Source: Nocardioides daphniae
GTDB taxonomy: Bacteria > Actinomycetota > Actinomycetes > Propionibacteriales > Nocardioidaceae
NCBI RefSeq assembly: GCF_004777465.1
Contig: NZ_CP038462.1
Span: 3,100,001-3,164,000 of the forward strand
Direction: 5' to 3'
Length of the DNA: 64,000 bases
Below the pieces are notes generated by a model that was not told the origin of the DNA, searched no databases, and saw only the letters and a program-made list of their open reading frames with translations. The translations under genes were made by a program, and so were the position numbers. The number at the start of each line of letters is the position of its first letter. Within the stretch, counting starts at the first letter, position 1. Below, in pieces: positions 1 to 12,252 of this stretch.

Positions 1-37
1 GCACCAGCGCGGCCGGCGAGGTCAGTGCCTCACGCAT
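1..37 (-). CDS. lrgB: LrgB-like protein, N-terminal 12 codons (cut by window edge)
   Basis: Only the first 12 codons are visible (MREALTSPAALV). The ATG overlaps the TGA stop of the upstream LrgA-like gene by 8 nt (ATGCGTGA), the coupled arrangement expected for lrgB/cidB after lrgA/cidA. LrgB proteins are inner-membrane partners of the holin-like LrgA and are linked to cell lysis control and to export of small metabolites. The identity rests on gene context; the residues seen are too few to prove the family. Confidence 0.45.
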   Translation of the reverse strand, partial: MREALTSPAALV

Positions 38-439
38 CGCGACCTCCCGCCGCCGCGCCGTCACCGTCGCCCTCGACGCCGCCCTCGACGCCGGGCTCCG
101 GGTGGTGACGACCGAAGCCCTGGACGATCCAGCCGACCAGGGCCAGCGCCACCAGCCACGACACCACCAGCGACACCCGATCGGGAGCGCCTCGGTGCGC
201 AGCACGGCGAGGTGGGTCACGATCCCCACCCCGGCCGGCACGAAGAGCAGCTGCAGGTGCTTGAGCAGCCCGTCCGCCGCGCGCATCGTGCCGGAGTCGG
301 CCGCCGGTCGACGCCACTGCAGCCAGCCGAAGAGCAGCACCATGCCCACCACCGGCCCGGGCACCGGCAGGTGCGCCAGCTCGACCAGCAGCTCCCCCAC
401 CACCTGGCACAGCAGCAGGACGGTCAGTCCGCGGATCAC
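30..439 (-). CDS. lrgA: CidA/LrgA holin-like membrane protein, with an apparent frameshift
   Basis: Reading from a GTG that overlaps the tag stop (GTGA), the product opens with a hydrophobic segment, then the family signature PVPGPVVGM near residues 27-35, a second membrane segment and a LLKHLQLLFVPAGVGI stretch. These are hallmarks of LrgA/CidA proteins, holin-like integral membrane proteins that work with LrgB. Near position 178 the frame breaks; restoring one G in the run gives LPIGVSLVVSWLVALALVGWI, a further membrane helix, and a normal length of about 136 residues. The break is probably a sequencing error. It is likely cotranscribed with tag and lrgB. Confidence 0.75.
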
Positions 440-1038
440 CGCGCCGCACCAGCGCCGGCACCACCCACGGCAGCCCCACGACGGTGACAGTCGGGCAGGT
501 GCGGGTCGAACAGGCCGCAGGCCTCCATCAAGGCATACATGGTGGTCGGTCCGACGAACGTGAACCCGCGCTTCTTGAGCGCCTTCGACAAGGCAACCGA
601 CTCCGCCGAGGTGGTCTCCGCCTGCGGCACCACCTCGCGGGTGGGGGCGTGGGCGAGGATCAGCTCCTCCAACCCCCCGTCGGCCCGCAGCGCGACGACG
701 GCTCGGGCGTTGACCAGGGTCGCGGTGATCTTGCTGCGGTTGCGCACGATCCGGGCATCGGCCATCAAGCGCTCGAAGTCGGCGTCGTCGAGGGCCGCGA
801 CCGTGTCGGCGTCGAAGTCGGCGAACACCTCCCGGAAGGCCGGTCGCTTCGCCAGGATCGTGCGCCACGACAGCCCCGACTGGAAGGCCTCGAGCGTCAG
901 TCGCTCGAACCACCTCGCCTCGCCGTGCACACGTACGCCCCACTCCGCGTCGTGGTAGTCGCGCATCAGCGCGTCACCCACCGCCCACGGGCAGCGCGCG
1001 AGGCCGTCGTCACCGACCACGCTGGTGGGGTGGGTCAT
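436..1038 (-). CDS. tag: DNA-3-methyladenine glycosylase I
   Basis: Excises 3-methyladenine from alkylated DNA, starting base-excision repair. The 200-residue product matches Tag in length. The N-terminal RCPWA (Cys16), the YHDAEWG segment (His29) and the C-terminal DPHLPDCHR supply the Cys/His residues that bind the structural zinc in Tag. GLSWRTILAKRPAFREVF is the family's typical helix-hairpin-helix region. It lies 42 bp after the pirin gene on the same strand, and its TGA overlaps the GTG start of lrgA, so it is probably read as part of one operon. Confidence 0.93.
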   Translation of the reverse strand: MTHPTSVVGDDGLARCPWAVGDALMRDYHDAEWGVRVHGEARWFERLTLEAFQSGLSWRTILAKRPAFREVFADFDADTVAALDDADFERLMADARIVRNRSKITATLVNARAVVALRADGGLEELILAHAPTREVVPQAETTSAESVALSKALKKRGFTFVGPTTMYALMEACGLFDPHLPDCHRRGAAVGGAGAGAAR

Positions 1039-1080
1039 GCGGGCTCCGGGTCAGGTCGGACGGCAGGGTCGAGGCGCGGA

Positions 1081-4368
<3,288 letters not shown>

Positions 4369-4431
4369 GGCCCCATCCTGCCCCGTGTCGCAGGAAATCC
4401 AAGGCCCTCCGGGTCTAGGAGCGAGGCCGAC

Positions 4432-5712
4432 TCACATCGAGTCGGTCGGCTCCAGCTCCTCCGGCGCCTCGTGGTCCGGGTCGACGCGGGCCTCGACCAA
4501 CCGGTCCTCGACGGCCAGGTGCCACGACCAGCAGAGCTGCCCGAGCACCACGAAGACGAGCGAGGCGATCGCGAAGGCGAGCGTGGAGGTCACCAGCAGC
4601 GGGGCCAGCAGGGCCGCCACCGTGGCGTTGAAGAGCAACGTGACGAAGGTCGAGCCCGACATCACCGCGCCCCGGCGCTCGGGCAACAGGTCGAGCGCCA
4701 TCAGCTGCAGCGTCGGGTAGGCCATCGCGGAGCCCAGCGCGACCACCGCGCATCCCAGCACCGCCCACGGGGCGCGGTCGCCCCACGGGCTCGCGGTCAG
4801 GGCGACGCCGAGCGCGCCGCCGGCCAGCGCGACCGTGAAGCCGCCGCTCACCAGGCGCCGTCCGCTGATCCGGCCGGCCGCCCGGCCGGAGATCCACGAG
4901 CCCGACGTCATCGCCACGATCATCGGCTCGAAGAGCACCCAGAAGTCGAGTTCGCCCAGGCCGAGCAGCTCGCCGACAAAGATGGCGGCGCCGCCGATGT
5001 AGAGGAACTGGGCGCCGAAGAGCAGGGTCCCCGACCACGCGACGCGGTGGAAGGCAGGGATCCGGAAGACCATCGCCAGGCCCCGCACGATCTCCACCGG
5101 GCGCAGCGGCGTGCGCCGCGACGGCGGGTGCGTCTCGGGCAGCACCAGCACCGCGGCAGCGATCAGGAAGAGGCCGAGCACGGCCATGAAGCCGAAGACC
5201 CACTCCCACGACCCGAGCTGGAGCACCGCGCCGCCGACGACCGGGGCGATGGCGGGGGCGAGGCCGAAGATCATCGCCACCCGGCTCATCAGGAGCTGGG
5301 CCTGCGCGCCGGAGAAGACGTCCCGGATGACGGTGCGGCTCACGATCGTCGCCGCCCCCGCCGAGAGGCCCTGGAGCACGCGGAAGGCGAGCAGCGTCGT
5401 GAGGTCGGGCGAGAAGGCGGCGCCGATCGACCCGACCACGTAGACGGCCAGCCCGCCGATCAGCACCGGGCGTCGACCCACGGCGTCGGAGAGCGGTCCG
5501 TGGAAGATGCTCATCACCGCGAAGGCCGCCATGTAGCAGGTCACGACGAGCTGCAGCTGGGTCGTGCTGGCGTCGAGCTCGCGCCCCATCGCGGAGAAGG
5601 CCGGGAAGGGCGTGTCGATGCTGAACGGGCCGATCATCGACAGCAGCGCCAGGATGACCGGGACGACGACGAGCGCGCGTCGGCTGGTGGGGTCGAGGGC
5701 CCGAGAAGTCAT
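4432..5712 (-). CDS. MFS drug-resistance transporter, Bcr/CflA type
   Basis: A 426-residue, 12-helix major facilitator. The loop between helices 2 and 3 reads GPLSDAVGRRPVLIGG, matching the MFS motif G-x-L-(S/A)-D-x-x-G-R-(R/K). The ordering FSIDTPFPAFSAMGREL in helix 1 and RVLQGLSAGAATIVSRTVIRD in helix 4 is typical of the Bcr/CflA subfamily of proton-driven exporters. The substrate cannot be told from sequence. It stands alone: a 63 bp gap separates it from the FdhF-like gene, and the next gene diverges. Confidence 0.88.
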   Translation of the reverse strand: MTSRALDPTSRRALVVVPVILALLSMIGPFSIDTPFPAFSAMGRELDASTTQLQLVVTCYMAAFAVMSIFHGPLSDAVGRRPVLIGGLAVYVVGSIGAAFSPDLTTLLAFRVLQGLSAGAATIVSRTVIRDVFSGAQAQLLMSRVAMIFGLAPAIAPVVGGAVLQLGSWEWVFGFMAVLGLFLIAAAVLVLPETHPPSRRTPLRPVEIVRGLAMVFRIPAFHRVAWSGTLLFGAQFLYIGGAAIFVGELLGLGELDFWVLFEPMIVAMTSGSWISGRAAGRISGRRLVSGGFTVALAGGALGVALTASPWGDRAPWAVLGCAVVALGSAMAYPTLQLMALDLLPERRGAVMSGSTFVTLLFNATVAALLAPLLVTSTLAFAIASLVFVVLGQLCWSWHLAVEDRLVEARVDPDHEAPEELEPTDSM

Positions 5713-5780
5713 CCGACGAGTATGCGCAGGCGCCCGCCCGGCCCGGCTGGGCGGGGGTCACGGCTCGTTAGGCTCGCCAC

Positions 5781-6617
5781 ATGAGTGACGCGCCCTCCCC
5801 CGCCGTGCCGACACCGCCCGTCCCGCCCGCCTGGTCGGCCTTCGTCGACGACGCCACCCTCCTGACCCCCGACGCCGCCCCGACCCCGAGGCGACCGCGG
5901 CCCACGCCGCGCTGCGCGACGGCAGCGCCGGCGCGCTCGCCGTGCGCGACACCGACCTGCCGCTGCTGCGCGGCGTCACCCACCCGCTGCGGGTGGTGCT
6001 GACCACCGGCGCCGGGGCCGTGGCCGGCCCGCTCGGGCTGGCCGCGCGGCTCGGGCTGGACGTCCGCGCGGTGCAGGTGGCGCTGCGTGACGTCGACGAC
6101 CTGGCCGGCAACGCCCGCCGCGTCGTGGCGGCGGTCGACGCCGCCCGCGGCGAGGGAGTCCTGGGCGACGAGGTCGCGGTCCACGTCGAGGTGCCGACCG
6201 ACCTGCCCGGCGGGATCGCCGGCAGCTGGGCGCGCGCGGCCGACGAGGTCGCCGCAGCAGAGCTGGCGCTGCACTTCCGGGCGGCGGGGGGCGTGGACGT
6301 ACGGCCTGAGGAGGTCGCGGGGTGGCTCGACGCGGCCCTCGACCGGGAGACGCCGTACTCCGTCTCCGTCGCTGCGGCGGTGAGCGGGCGGGGCGATCGG
6401 CGCGGTCAACCTGCTGCTCGCCACGCGGCGGGCCTTCGACGGGGAGCCGCGTGAGGCGGTCGCCGCGGTGCTCGCTGACGGCAGCGGGGTCGTGGACCAG
6501 GCCCGCGCCGAGGAGTACCTGCCCGGGGCGCGACGCTGGCTGACGTCGGTGGTCACGAGCGACCCGGCCGGCGTCATCGCCGACCTGCGGGCGACAGGGT
6601 TGACCGACCCCGGCTGA
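5781..6617 (+). CDS. Conserved actinobacterial protein of unknown function, with two apparent frameshifts
   Basis: Reading across two frame breaks gives one protein of about 279 residues that begins ATG MSDAPSP and ends with ADLRATGLTDPG. The first break, near 5880, is repaired by one C in a CCCC run; the second, near 6395, by one G in a GGGG run. The product is soluble and rich in Ala, Val and Asp, with no membrane segment or motif I can name. The HPLRVVLTTGAGAV and INLLLATRRAFDG segments hint at an alpha/beta fold. It shares strand with the histidine phosphatase 40 bp downstream. I do not recognise the family. Confidence 0.6.
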
Positions 6618-6656
6618 GCCCGGCCCTCCCCACGCCGACCCCGCTACGCTCACGGG

Positions 6657-7355
6657 GTGAGCCTCTCGACCCCGCGCCCGATCCGCCTGCTGCTGATGCG
6701 CCACGGTCAGACGTACGGCAACGTCGCGGGCGCGCTCGACACGGCCCAGCCCGGCCTCGAGCTCACCGACCTCGGGCAGGCGCAGGCGCGGGCCGCCGCG
6801 CGCGCCCTGGCCGACCGCGGCGTGCAGCACGTCGTGGTCTCCACCCGCGTACGCACGCACCAGACCGCCGCGCCGACGGCCGACAGCCAGGCGCTGGCGC
6901 CGGTGGAGCTGCCCGGCATCCACGAGATCAGCGCGGGCGACTTCGAGATGGCGACCGACGAGGAGTCGGTGAGGGGCTACCTGCGCACCGTACGCAGCTG
7001 GGTCACCGGTGAGCTCGACCTGCGGATGCCTGGCGGCGAGACCGGCCACGAGTTCCTCGAGCGCTACGACGCCGACGTCGAGGTGGCCACCAGCGGCGGC
7101 CACGACACGGTGCTGCTGGTCAGCCACGGCGCCGCGATCCGCACCTGGGTCGCCTCCCGGGTCGCCGACGCGATGGGCCGGCCGGAGGCGGTGCAGCCGC
7201 TGCACAACACCAGCCTGATCACCGTCGAGGGCCACCCGCGCACCGGCTGGCGGCTGCTCGACTGGCACGCCGATCCGGTCGGCGGCGCCTTCCTGGAGGA
7301 CGAGAGCGCGCCCGACCCGACGGGCGAGCCGACCTCCGACCCCAGCCTCAGCTGA
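6657..7355 (+). CDS. Histidine phosphatase superfamily protein (phosphoglycerate mutase-like)
   Basis: A 232-residue single-domain enzyme. LMRHGQTYGN near residue 14 carries the catalytic RHG motif, with the second His in VSHGAAI near residue 159. The GxT and TRVRTHQTA segments complete the phosphate pocket. Members hydrolyse small phosphate esters or act as mutases; the substrate is unknown. The GTG start follows the ACGGG upstream. The C-terminus is an acidic, Pro-rich tail. It converges on the response regulator, with one base between stop codons. Confidence 0.88.
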   Translation: MSLSTPRPIRLLLMRHGQTYGNVAGALDTAQPGLELTDLGQAQARAAARALADRGVQHVVVSTRVRTHQTAAPTADSQALAPVELPGIHEISAGDFEMATDEESVRGYLRTVRSWVTGELDLRMPGGETGHEFLERYDADVEVATSGGHDTVLLVSHGAAIRTWVASRVADAMGRPEAVQPLHNTSLITVEGHPRTGWRLLDWHADPVGGAFLEDESAPDPTGEPTSDPSLS

Positions 7356-7356
7356 G

Positions 7357-7962
7357 TCAGATCCAGCCCATCCGGCGCGCGGTGGCGACAGCCTCGTGAC
7401 GGTTGGTCGCGCCGAGCTTGCTGACGGCGGCCGACAAGTGGTTGCGCACCGTGCCCGCGGAGAGGTGCACGCGCCGGGCGATCTCCTCGACCGGCGCTGC
7501 GTCGGCGGCCGCCTCGAGCACGTCGGCCTCCCGCGGGGTCAGCGGTGAGTCACCGGCGGCGATCGCCTCGGCGGCGAGCTCGGGGTCGACGTGGCGCCCA
7601 CCGGCGTGGACCGTGCGCACGACCGCGGCGAGCGTCGTGGCCGAGGTGGTCTTCGGCAGGAAGCCGCGTACGCCGCTGGCCAACGCCCGCTTGAGGTAGC
7701 CCGGCCGCCCGTGGCTGGTCACGATCACGCAGCCGCAGCCGGGCAGCTCGGCCAGGATCGCGGTGGCGGTCTCGATGCCGTCGAGGCCGGGCATCTGCAG
7801 GTCGAGCACGGCCACGTCGGGGCGCAGCCGCTGCGCCACCGCGACCGCCTCGGGGCCGGTGGCGGCCTGGGCGACCACCTCGAAGTCGTCGTCGAGGTCG
7901 AGGATCTGGGCCAGGGCACCACGGATCAGGTGCTCGTCGTCGGCGAGCAGGATGCGGATCAT
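7357..7962 (-). CDS. NarL/DesR-family response regulator
   Basis: A 201-residue regulator. The receiver domain (residues 1-120) has the acidic pair D8-D9, the phospho-acceptor D54 in VLDLQMPG and the conserved Lys in FLPKTTSA. A LuxR-type helix-turn-helix (about 136-200) has LTPREADVLEAAAD and GTVRNHLSAAVSKLGATNRHEA. It overlaps the kinase gene as ATGA, so the two are translated together. Its likely targets are its own operon and the coupled ABC-2 exporter genes just upstream. Confidence 0.93.
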   Translation of the reverse strand: MIRILLADDEHLIRGALAQILDLDDDFEVVAQAATGPEAVAVAQRLRPDVAVLDLQMPGLDGIETATAILAELPGCGCVIVTSHGRPGYLKRALASGVRGFLPKTTSATTLAAVVRTVHAGGRHVDPELAAEAIAAGDSPLTPREADVLEAAADAAPVEEIARRVHLSAGTVRNHLSAAVSKLGATNRHEAVATARRMGWI

Positions 7963-9113
7963 CGAGCCTCCTCCGGGTCGACCAGGTGCAGCCGCACCAC
8001 GAAGTCGGCGTCCTCGACGCCCCACGTGAGGCGCCCGCCGCAGGCCGCGGCGTCGGCGGCCAGCGTACGCAGCCCGCTCCCGTCAGGGTCCTCTCCTGTG
8101 GTCGCCCGCGCGGTCACGCCGTCGTTGACCAGCGTGACCACGCCGTCGTCGTGGCTGATCGAGACGCGGGAGGCGCGGGAGTGGCGCAGGACGTTGGTGA
8201 CGCCCTCGCGGACCACGCGGGCGATCGGCTCGGCCCACCCGGCGGGAAGGTCGGCGACGTCGGTCTCGGCCACGATCCCGGCGGAGGCGAGCAACGCCCG
8301 CGCACCCTCCAGCTCCTGGTCGAGGTCGACGGGACGGTAGCCGCGGGCCAGGGCGCGCGCCTCTCGCAGCGCCTCGTGCGCGGTGCTGCGCACCTCCCGG
8401 ATCCGGTCGGCGGCGCGGCCGTCGCCGCGCTCGGCCAGCGTCGCGGCCAGCTCCGCCTGGACGGCGATGGTGGAGAGGTGACGCCCCATCACGTCGTGCA
8501 CGTCGCGGGAGAAGCGCAGCCGCTCCTCCGCCACGGCCAGGTCGGCCTGCGCGGCACGGGCCCGGTCGAGCTCGTGCACCACGCCGAGCACCCACAGGGA
8601 GCTCTGCACCGAGAAGACGAAGAAGGCGGAGACCGCCGCGCCGTAGATCCACATCCACGAACCGGAGATGCCGCAGATCGCGGCGGCGAGCGCGATCGCG
8701 GTCCACGGCACCCACCTCACCCGGGACCCACCGAGCGCCCACGACACGGCCGCGCTCAGCAGGTAGCTGGTGGCGAACCGCTCGTCGGGCTCGACGCCCC
8801 ACCAGATCCAGGCGATGCCCGGCACGAGCAGGGCGGCCAGCGCCCCCAGCCACCGCCAGGGCAGCGGACCGGGCTCGAACCACAGCGTCATGAAGGCGAC
8901 GACGCACCGGTCGACGACCAGGGCGAGTGCGACGACGTACAGCACCACGACGGCGAAGGCCACCGGGGTCGTGACCGTGCTGAGCGCGGAGAGCGCGCCC
9001 AGCACGATCAGCAGCAGGACCAGCCCGCGCAGCGACCACCGGGTGTAGAGGTCGATCCGCTGCACGTTGGTGCGCCCGGACCAGCCGAGCAGCGACTTGG
9101 CGCTGAGGCTCAC
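7959..9113 (-). CDS. DesK-like sensor histidine kinase
   Basis: A 384-residue kinase. There are about six membrane helices in residues 30-175, followed by a coiled linker and the HisKA_3 dimerisation box FSRDVHDVMGRHL with phospho-acceptor H206. The HATPase_c domain includes REGVTNVLRHSRAS (N box) and DGSGLRTLA (G box). The chosen GTG start overlaps the permease stop (GTGA). This size and topology resemble DesK-type sensors of membrane state or antibiotics. The coupled exporter suggests that the system senses a compound that the exporter removes; this is inference. Confidence 0.9.
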   Translation of the reverse strand: MSLSAKSLLGWSGRTNVQRIDLYTRWSLRGLVLLLIVLGALSALSTVTTPVAFAVVVLYVVALALVVDRCVVAFMTLWFEPGPLPWRWLGALAALLVPGIAWIWWGVEPDERFATSYLLSAAVSWALGGSRVRWVPWTAIALAAAICGISGSWMWIYGAAVSAFFVFSVQSSLWVLGVVHELDRARAAQADLAVAEERLRFSRDVHDVMGRHLSTIAVQAELAATLAERGDGRAADRIREVRSTAHEALREARALARGYRPVDLDQELEGARALLASAGIVAETDVADLPAGWAEPIARVVREGVTNVLRHSRASRVSISHDDGVVTLVNDGVTARATTGEDPDGSGLRTLAADAAACGGRLTWGVEDADFVVRLHLVDPEEAR

Positions 9114-9883
9114 GCGCGCGGCTCCCAGCGCAGCGAGCGCCGCGCGACAAGCAGCGCCACGACTGCCCAAGCCAGCAGGAGCCCGAGCGCCGGCAGCGCC
9201 TCACCCCAGGTCGCCAGAAACCCAAGGGTTGCCTCGTCAGCACCCGGCTCCACCCCGAACCAGGCCACCCGCACCAGGTCGTTGATCGCCGCGCCCGGCA
9301 GGTAGTCCAGCCACTGGGCCACCGAGTCGGGCACGGCCGGCGCCATCATCCCGGCCAGGGCGACGATCATCACCGGACCGCTCGTCAGCTGTGCTGCCTC
9401 GGCGGTGCGGGTCCACGACGCCGTCCACACGGCCAGAGCCGCGAAGGTGCCACTGGCCACCAGCACACCGAGGAGCAGGAGCAGCGGGTTGAGCGGCAGG
9501 TCGAAGCCCGCGGCCGCAGCGATCGGGATGCTGAGCAGGGTCACGGCCAGGATGATGGCAACTCCCGGGAGCGCCATCGAGGTGACGATCTCGGCGTCGC
9601 GGACCTCTCCGGTCCGCAGGCGCTTGAGGACCAGCTCGTCGCGACGCGTGACGAACATCGACAGCAGGTTGTAGTAGCCGGGGAAGAGCAGCGCCATGAC
9701 CAAGGTGATGCCGAGGCCGGCGACTCCCGCCAACGGCGTGGGCTCGGGCGCCGCGAAGAGCAGGGCCAGCGGGACGAGCGGGATCACGAACCCGTAGAGC
9801 ATGGTCGTGCGGTTGCGCACCATCAGCAACAGGTTGAAGCGGGCCAGGCCCGTCGTACGGGACAGGGCAGCGGGGGTGCTCAT
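9110..9883 (-). CDS. ABC-2 type transporter permease
   Basis: A 257-residue protein with six predicted membrane helices and the ABC-2 layout: a first helix after a basic leader (FNLLLMVRNRTTMLYGFVIPLVP), the RRDELVLKRLRTGEV cytosolic segment that contacts the ATPase, and a final helix ending in a basic tail. It overlaps the ATPase gene by ATGA and the kinase by GTGA, so exporter and two-component genes form one translationally coupled string. The substrate is unknown; relatives export drugs or lipids. Confidence 0.9.
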   Translation of the reverse strand: MSTPAALSRTTGLARFNLLLMVRNRTTMLYGFVIPLVPLALLFAAPEPTPLAGVAGLGITLVMALLFPGYYNLLSMFVTRRDELVLKRLRTGEVRDAEIVTSMALPGVAIILAVTLLSIPIAAAAGFDLPLNPLLLLLGVLVASGTFAALAVWTASWTRTAEAAQLTSGPVMIVALAGMMAPAVPDSVAQWLDYLPGAAINDLVRVAWFGVEPGADEATLGFLATWGEALPALGLLLAWAVVALLVARRSLRWEPRA

Positions 9884-10803
9884 GCCCTTACTCCTTCACG
9901 GTCGGCGGCCAGGGCCAGGAAGACGGACTCGAGGGTGGCGCTGCGGGCGTCCAGCATCGGCAGGCTCACGCCTGCCGCACGGGCCGAGACGAGCAGGTCG
10001 GTGAGGGCGGGCTGGAGGTCGGCGACCCGCAGCACGGTGGTCTCGCCGTCGTGGCTGACCTCGGCGCCGGTGGGCCAGGGCAGCTCGAGGTGGCCGCGGA
10101 AGGAGATCTCCGAGGGGTGTCCGGCGATGATCTCGGCGACGGTGCCCTCGCGGACGATCTCGCCCGCCCGCATGATCGAGACCTGGTCGGCCAGCTGCTC
10201 GGCCTCCTCCAGGTAGTGGGTGGTGAGCAGCACGGTCGCGCCGCCGTCGCGCAGCTCGCGGACCAGGCGCCACACCGCGCGGCGGCTCTCCGGGTCGAGA
10301 CCGGTGGTCGGCTCGTCGAGCACCACCAGCTCGGGGTGGCCGGTCAGCGCGCAGGCCAGGTCGACGCGACGGTGCTCGCCGCCCGACAGGCCACGCATCC
10401 GGGTGTCGGCGACCCGCTCGAGGTCGAGCATCCGCAGCGACTCCTCCACCGGGCGGGCGTCGGTGACGGTGGCGGCCCACATCTGCAGCGTCTCGCGCAC
10501 CGTGAGGTCGGCGACGAAGCCGCTGCGCTGCAGCAGCACGCCCGTACGCCGGCGCACCTCGCGCCGGTCGGCGACGGGGTCGAGGCCCAGCACCCGCACC
10601 TGGCCGGCCGAGGCGGCGGCCAGGCCCTCGATGACCTCGAGGGTGGAGGTCTTGCCGGCGCCGTTGACGCCGAGGAGGGCATGGACGGTGCCGGGGCGCA
10701 CGGTGAGGTCGACGCCGCGTACGGCCTCGAAGGCGTCGTCGCCGCTGCCGTAGGTGCGGCGCAGGCCGGCCACCTCGACGGCGTGGGGGTTGCGTTCAGT
10801 CAT
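9880..10803 (-). CDS. ABC transporter ATP-binding protein (DrrA-like exporter ATPase)
   Basis: A 307-residue ATPase with Walker A GVNGAGKT (45-52), the Q-loop in VLLQRSGF, signature LSGGEHRRVDLA, Walker B LVVLDEPTTGLDP and the H-loop TTHYLEEAE. The extra C-terminal domain of about 85 residues is usual in DrrA-like ATPases of ABC-2 exporters. It is the first gene of the ATPase-permease-kinase-regulator operon. The signature has EHRR where many family members have QxQR. Confidence 0.93.
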   Translation of the reverse strand: MTERNPHAVEVAGLRRTYGSGDDAFEAVRGVDLTVRPGTVHALLGVNGAGKTSTLEVIEGLAAASAGQVRVLGLDPVADRREVRRRTGVLLQRSGFVADLTVRETLQMWAATVTDARPVEESLRMLDLERVADTRMRGLSGGEHRRVDLACALTGHPELVVLDEPTTGLDPESRRAVWRLVRELRDGGATVLLTTHYLEEAEQLADQVSIMRAGEIVREGTVAEIIAGHPSEISFRGHLELPWPTGAEVSHDGETTVLRVADLQPALTDLLVSARAAGVSLPMLDARSATLESVFLALAADREGVRA

Positions 10804-10892
10804 GGCTCAAGCCTCTCCCGGCTCCCGGGGCTCGGACAGTGTCAGGTGTCATGACCTCAGACGTTTCTCCCACGGCTCGGGCATGACGGATG
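10804..10892 (-). promoter_or_regulatory. Candidate operator region of the ABC/two-component operon
   Basis: The short gap upstream of the ATPase gene carries a cluster of TGACA/TGTCA half-sites. They include a perfect 8-bp palindrome GTCATGAC and a TGAC-N4-GTCA repeat about 30 bp away. Paired half-sites of this type are usual for LuxR-type response regulators, so the coupled regulator may bind here. No clear -10/-35 pair could be assigned. Confidence 0.35.
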
Positions 10893-12248
10893 TCAGGGGC
10901 GGTGGTCGTCGGGCAGCCACGCCTGACCGGAGCGCAGCACCTCGATCGCGCCCGGGTGGGTGCGGTCGAGGTGGGCGCGCGCGAGGCGGCGCAGCCTCAC
11001 CAGCTGCACCAGGCCGATCGCCCAGCAGAGGTACTGCGCGGCGAAGGCCAGCCGGAAGTCGGCCAGGTCGTAGGCGCCGGCCCCGCCCGGCTCGACCGCG
11101 TCGAGCAGCAGGCCGATCAGGGCGATGGTGACCAGGGAGGCGACGAACCCGCCGACGTTGACCAGCGCGGTCGCGCGCCCGACCGCCCGCACCGGCGTGA
11201 AGGTCCGGATGATGTCGAAGCCGATCACCGAGCTCGGGCCGCCGGTGGCGACGCAGGCCGCCATCACCAGGACCAGCCCGACCGGGGCCGGCCCGTCGAG
11301 GAGCAGCACCACGCTCCACACGACGACGATCGCCACCACGACCACGATCGCCATCCGTGCCCGGTGCAGCGGCAGCCGAGCGGTGAGCTGGCCGATCACG
11401 GCACCGCTGAGGATCACCCACCCGGTCATCGCCATCAGCAGCGTGCCGGCGGCGACCTCGCTCCAGCCCTGGCCGCGGACCAGGAACGGGAAGCCCCACA
11501 GCAGCACGAAGACGTTGAACGGGAACTGGGTGGTGAAGTGCACCCAGAAGCCAAGGCGTACGCCGGGGTTGCGCCACACGCGCCCCACCGAGGCGACGAC
11601 CTCCCGCAAGGTCTCCGCCGACTCGCGCACGACGGCGTACGGGGAGTCCTTGACGACGAGGACGACCGCGACCAGCAGCACGACGCCGATGCTGGAGGTG
11701 ACGGCGAAGGCGCGGGTCCAGCCCAGCTGGTCGAGCAGCAGGGTGAGCGGGGCGGCGGCCACGACCGCGCCCAGCTGGCCGGCCCACCCGGTGAGCTGGG
11801 TGGTCATCGGCACCTGCGTGGGGCGGAACCAGACCGCGACCAGGCGTACGACGGTCACGAAGACCATGGCGTCGCCCGCGCCCACGAAGCCGCGGGCGAC
11901 GGTGGCGACGACGAAGGAGTCGGCGAACGCGAAGGCGAACTGGGCGCTCGTCATCACCACCAGGCCGCTGCAGAGCAGGGCCCGGGCGCCGAACCGGTCG
12001 AGCATCACCCCCACCGGCACCTGCATGGCGGCGTAGACGACCAGCTGGAGCACGGTGAAGAAGGCGAGCTGGGTCGCCGCGATCCCGAAGCGGTCAGCGG
12101 CGAGCAGGCCGGCGACGCCGAGCGAGCTGCGGTGGAAGACCGCCAGCACGTAGACCGAGACGGCGACGGTCCACACCATCCACGCGCGGGACCTGCCGAT
12201 GTCGTGGATCTGTTCGCCCTGCACCGGTCCAGTCTGCCCCAGCGGCAT
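10893..12248 (-). CDS. MFS transporter
   Basis: A 451-residue, 12-helix major facilitator. After a short polar leader, helix 1 starts near residue 22 (WMVWTVAVSVYVLAVFHRSS). The loop 2-3 motif is GVMLDRFGAR, and helix 4 has ARGFVGAGDAMVF. GWAGQLGAVVAAAPL and the C-terminal half (GGPSSVIGFDIIRTFTPVRAVGRATAL) fit the nitrate/sugar-phosphate-like branch of MFS proteins, but no substrate can be assigned. It starts 4 nt after the acyltransferase stop, which suggests cotranscription. Confidence 0.85.
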   Translation of the reverse strand: MPLGQTGPVQGEQIHDIGRSRAWMVWTVAVSVYVLAVFHRSSLGVAGLLAADRFGIAATQLAFFTVLQLVVYAAMQVPVGVMLDRFGARALLCSGLVVMTSAQFAFAFADSFVVATVARGFVGAGDAMVFVTVVRLVAVWFRPTQVPMTTQLTGWAGQLGAVVAAAPLTLLLDQLGWTRAFAVTSSIGVVLLVAVVLVVKDSPYAVVRESAETLREVVASVGRVWRNPGVRLGFWVHFTTQFPFNVFVLLWGFPFLVRGQGWSEVAAGTLLMAMTGWVILSGAVIGQLTARLPLHRARMAIVVVVAIVVVWSVVLLLDGPAPVGLVLVMAACVATGGPSSVIGFDIIRTFTPVRAVGRATALVNVGGFVASLVTIALIGLLLDAVEPGGAGAYDLADFRLAFAAQYLCWAIGLVQLVRLRRLARAHLDRTHPGAIEVLRSGQAWLPDDHRP

Positions 12249-12252
12249 CGGC

